Source: Fidelibacterota bacterium
GTDB lineage: Bacteria; Fidelibacterota; Marinisomatia; Marinisomatales; TCS56
Assembly (NCBI GenBank): GCA_013203015.1
Contig: JABMPO010000313.1
Location: 1 to 6,453 of the forward strand
DNA: 6,453 bases
Direction: 5' to 3'
The notes beneath the pieces are model-generated. The model saw nothing but the letters and a program-made list of their open reading frames with translations, had not been told where the DNA came from and ran no database searches. Numbering within the stretch: position 1 is the stretch's first letter; each line of letters opens with the position of its first letter. Made by a program: the position numbers and the translations under genes. Shown in pieces: positions 5,458-6,453 of the stretch.

Positions 5458-5997
5458 TTAATTAATCAACAATAATTTTTGATTGCAGGATGGGCAAAAT
5501 AGCGACGATTTTTCATCGATATCGATTACATTACTGGATGGATACATAATACAGTTTTTATCGATACAATGAATGAGACCAAACGTATGGGCAATTTCAT
5601 GAATTACCACTTTATGGAATCGTGATAAAAATATGGTCTGATCGGGAGGTAAATTATAATATTCCTGTCGCAGGCGATGCAGAGATACCAAAGCACACCT
5701 GCCATTCAATTGCGCTTCCCCGTAGAGGGTTGAAAAAATGGGAGAATAGAGATCCGACTCCGTGATTGCCAGCAATCGCAGGGTGTTATCAAATTTTTTA
5801 TCAGATAAATATTGTAGAATAGAAGTTGAATTATAGCGATTCCCTGGCAATGGCGGCGGAATTTCAGCAGATAAGTTATAATTCGGTAATAGGGCAGTAG
5901 TTATACGGAAGGTCTCCTCAATTGACCAGCTTATAAAGTCCAGGAACGAATTATCGATTTCACCAATCGGAATAATAGTAATAATCCGGTCTGACAT
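5458..5997 (-). CDS. amzA: Archaemetzincin-type zinc metalloprotease (peptidase family M54)
   Basis: A protein of 179 residues, a normal size for prokaryotic archaemetzincins. The diagnostic extended zinc motif HEIAHTFGLIHC is at residues 133-144: His133, His137 and His143 would bind catalytic zinc and Glu134 is the catalytic base. The second, structural zinc site typical of the family is complete: Cys144, Cys149, Cys168 and Cys171, with the Met-turn methionine at 151 (CIMYPSSN) between them. No signal peptide or membrane segment is visible, so the enzyme should be cytoplasmic. Substrates of bacterial members are not established. The ATG starts on the base right after the TGA of the sigma-54 activator. 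There is only a weak purine stretch (AAAAGATGA) as ribosome site, so termination-reinitiation coupling is likely. The two genes probably form one transcript. No clear terminator follows. The family call is strong; the physiological role is unknown. Confidence 0.93.
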   Translation of the reverse strand: MSDRIITIIPIGEIDNSFLDFISWSIEETFRITTALLPNYNLSAEIPPPLPGNRYNSTSILQYLSDKKFDNTLRLLAITESDLYSPIFSTLYGEAQLNGRCALVSLHRLRQEYYNLPPDQTIFLSRFHKVVIHEIAHTFGLIHCIDKNCIMYPSSNVIDIDEKSSLFCPSCNQKLLLIN

Positions 5998-6453
5998 TCA
6001 TCTTTTAATATTATATTTTTTTAATTTATTATACAATGTACCCCGGTCAATTTTCAATTCTTTAGCTGATTTTGAAATGTTCCAATCATTTTCATTCAAG
6101 ACCTGAAGAATCTGTTTTTTCTCAAATTCATTCAAGCTGCGTGGCTCAGATTCAATTACTTCAGCTTTAACCGAAATTGTTTCTGGTAAATCATCGATTA
6201 TGATTTCTTTCTTTTTACTGACCACAACCGCACGCTCGATAGCATTTTCCAATTCTCGGACATTACCGGGCCAATCGTAATCAATTAGCGCCATCATTGC
6301 TTCTCCTGAAATGCCTGTAATTTTTTTCGCATTGGCCACAGTAAATTTCTGGAAGAAATAATTTGCTAACAGGGGAATGTCTTCCCTCCTTTCTTTCAAT
6401 GGCGGGATATTGATAGTTACAATATTCAGACGGTAATACAGATCTTCCCGGAA
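5998..6453 (-). CDS. Sigma-54-dependent NtrC-family activator, C-terminal part (partial at window edge)
   Basis: The reading frame stays open to the window edge, so the start codon lies beyond it; 151 C-terminal residues are visible. They begin inside the AAA+ sigma-54 interaction domain (FREDLYYRLNIV, then the IPPLKERREDIPLL segment). The sensor II motif WPGNVREL is at visible residues 61-68, followed by ENAIERAVV. After a linker, a Fis-type helix-turn-helix occupies roughly residues 110-148 (KKQILQVLNENDWNISKSAKEL...RGTLYNKLKKY). Proteins of this family hydrolyse ATP to remodel sigma-54 RNA polymerase from enhancer sites. Walker A, Walker B, the GAFTGA loop and any receiver or PAS sensor domain are outside the window, so the signal cannot be named. 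An internal TTG at 6399 is not a start, because the conserved AAA+ sequence continues upstream of it. The TGA stop abuts the next gene's ATG, suggesting co-translation with the protease. The family call is firm; the target genes are unknown. Confidence 0.96.
   Translation of the reverse strand, partial: FREDLYYRLNIVTINIPPLKERREDIPLLANYFFQKFTVANAKKITGISGEAMMALIDYDWPGNVRELENAIERAVVVSKKKEIIIDDLPETISVKAEVIESEPRSLNEFEKKQILQVLNENDWNISKSAKELKIDRGTLYNKLKKYNIKR

Noticed and set aside
5515..5526. 12-base perfect palindrome ATCGATATCGAT
   Set aside because: It lies inside the archaemetzincin coding sequence and encodes the conserved Ile-Asp-Ile-Asp stretch between zinc ligands, so codon content explains it.

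Overview
The window (about 40% G+C by eye, all genes on the minus strand) looks like a chromosomal stretch of an anaerobic bacterium. The gene set is a sigma-54 activator, a bacterial archaemetzincin, a GcvH-like redox-type protein, and an operon built around an [FeFe]-hydrogenase-like protein of the presumed sensory type. This mix suits anaerobes such as Deltaproteobacteria, Clostridia, Cloacimonadota or similar uncultured phyla. The sequence alone does not settle the taxon.

Reading in the direction of transcription (right to left): (1) 6453-5998 is the 3' part of an NtrC-family sigma-54 activator, whose 5' end lies outside the window. (2) Its TGA directly abuts the ATG of an archaemetzincin-type zinc protease (5997-5458). 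(3) A 205-base AT-rich gap carries an extended -10 promoter, a small dyad and a degenerate -24/-12-like element. (4) A 311-residue protein follows (5252-4317), with two tandem four-cysteine modules and a GcvH-like domain that lacks the lipoyl lysine. (5) A gap of almost 400 bases (4316-3922) holds a large inverted repeat, a doubtful short ORF and small repeat/palindrome elements. (6) The last block is a tight five-gene operon: stand-alone DRTGG protein (3921-3562), PHP-domain protein (3562-2816), stand-alone HATPase (2813-2256), DRTGG+HATPase fusion (2148-1324), and an [FeFe]-hydrogenase-like iron-sulfur protein (1327-47).

The operon is the most interesting part. The terminal gene keeps all four cysteines that hold the H-cluster cubane. 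By motif alignment, however, it has Leu where catalytic hydrogenases have the proton-relay Cys, Thr and Leu where they have the two conserved Met, and a C-terminal Cx2Cx4Cx16C iron-sulfur motif. This pattern resembles putative sensory hydrogenases (HydS-like), but no PAS domain follows. The four genes before it encode only ligand-binding (DRTGG), ATP-binding (HATPase) and metal-phosphoesterase (PHP) modules. None shows a histidine phosphoacceptor, receiver domain or DNA-binding domain. I infer that the redox or H2 signal is passed on in trans by an unusual phospho- or nucleotide-based relay. Coupled starts (1-base overlap, 2-base gap, ATGA overlap) support stoichiometric co-production of several members.

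All family assignments come from motifs read by eye. Nothing was checked against a database.
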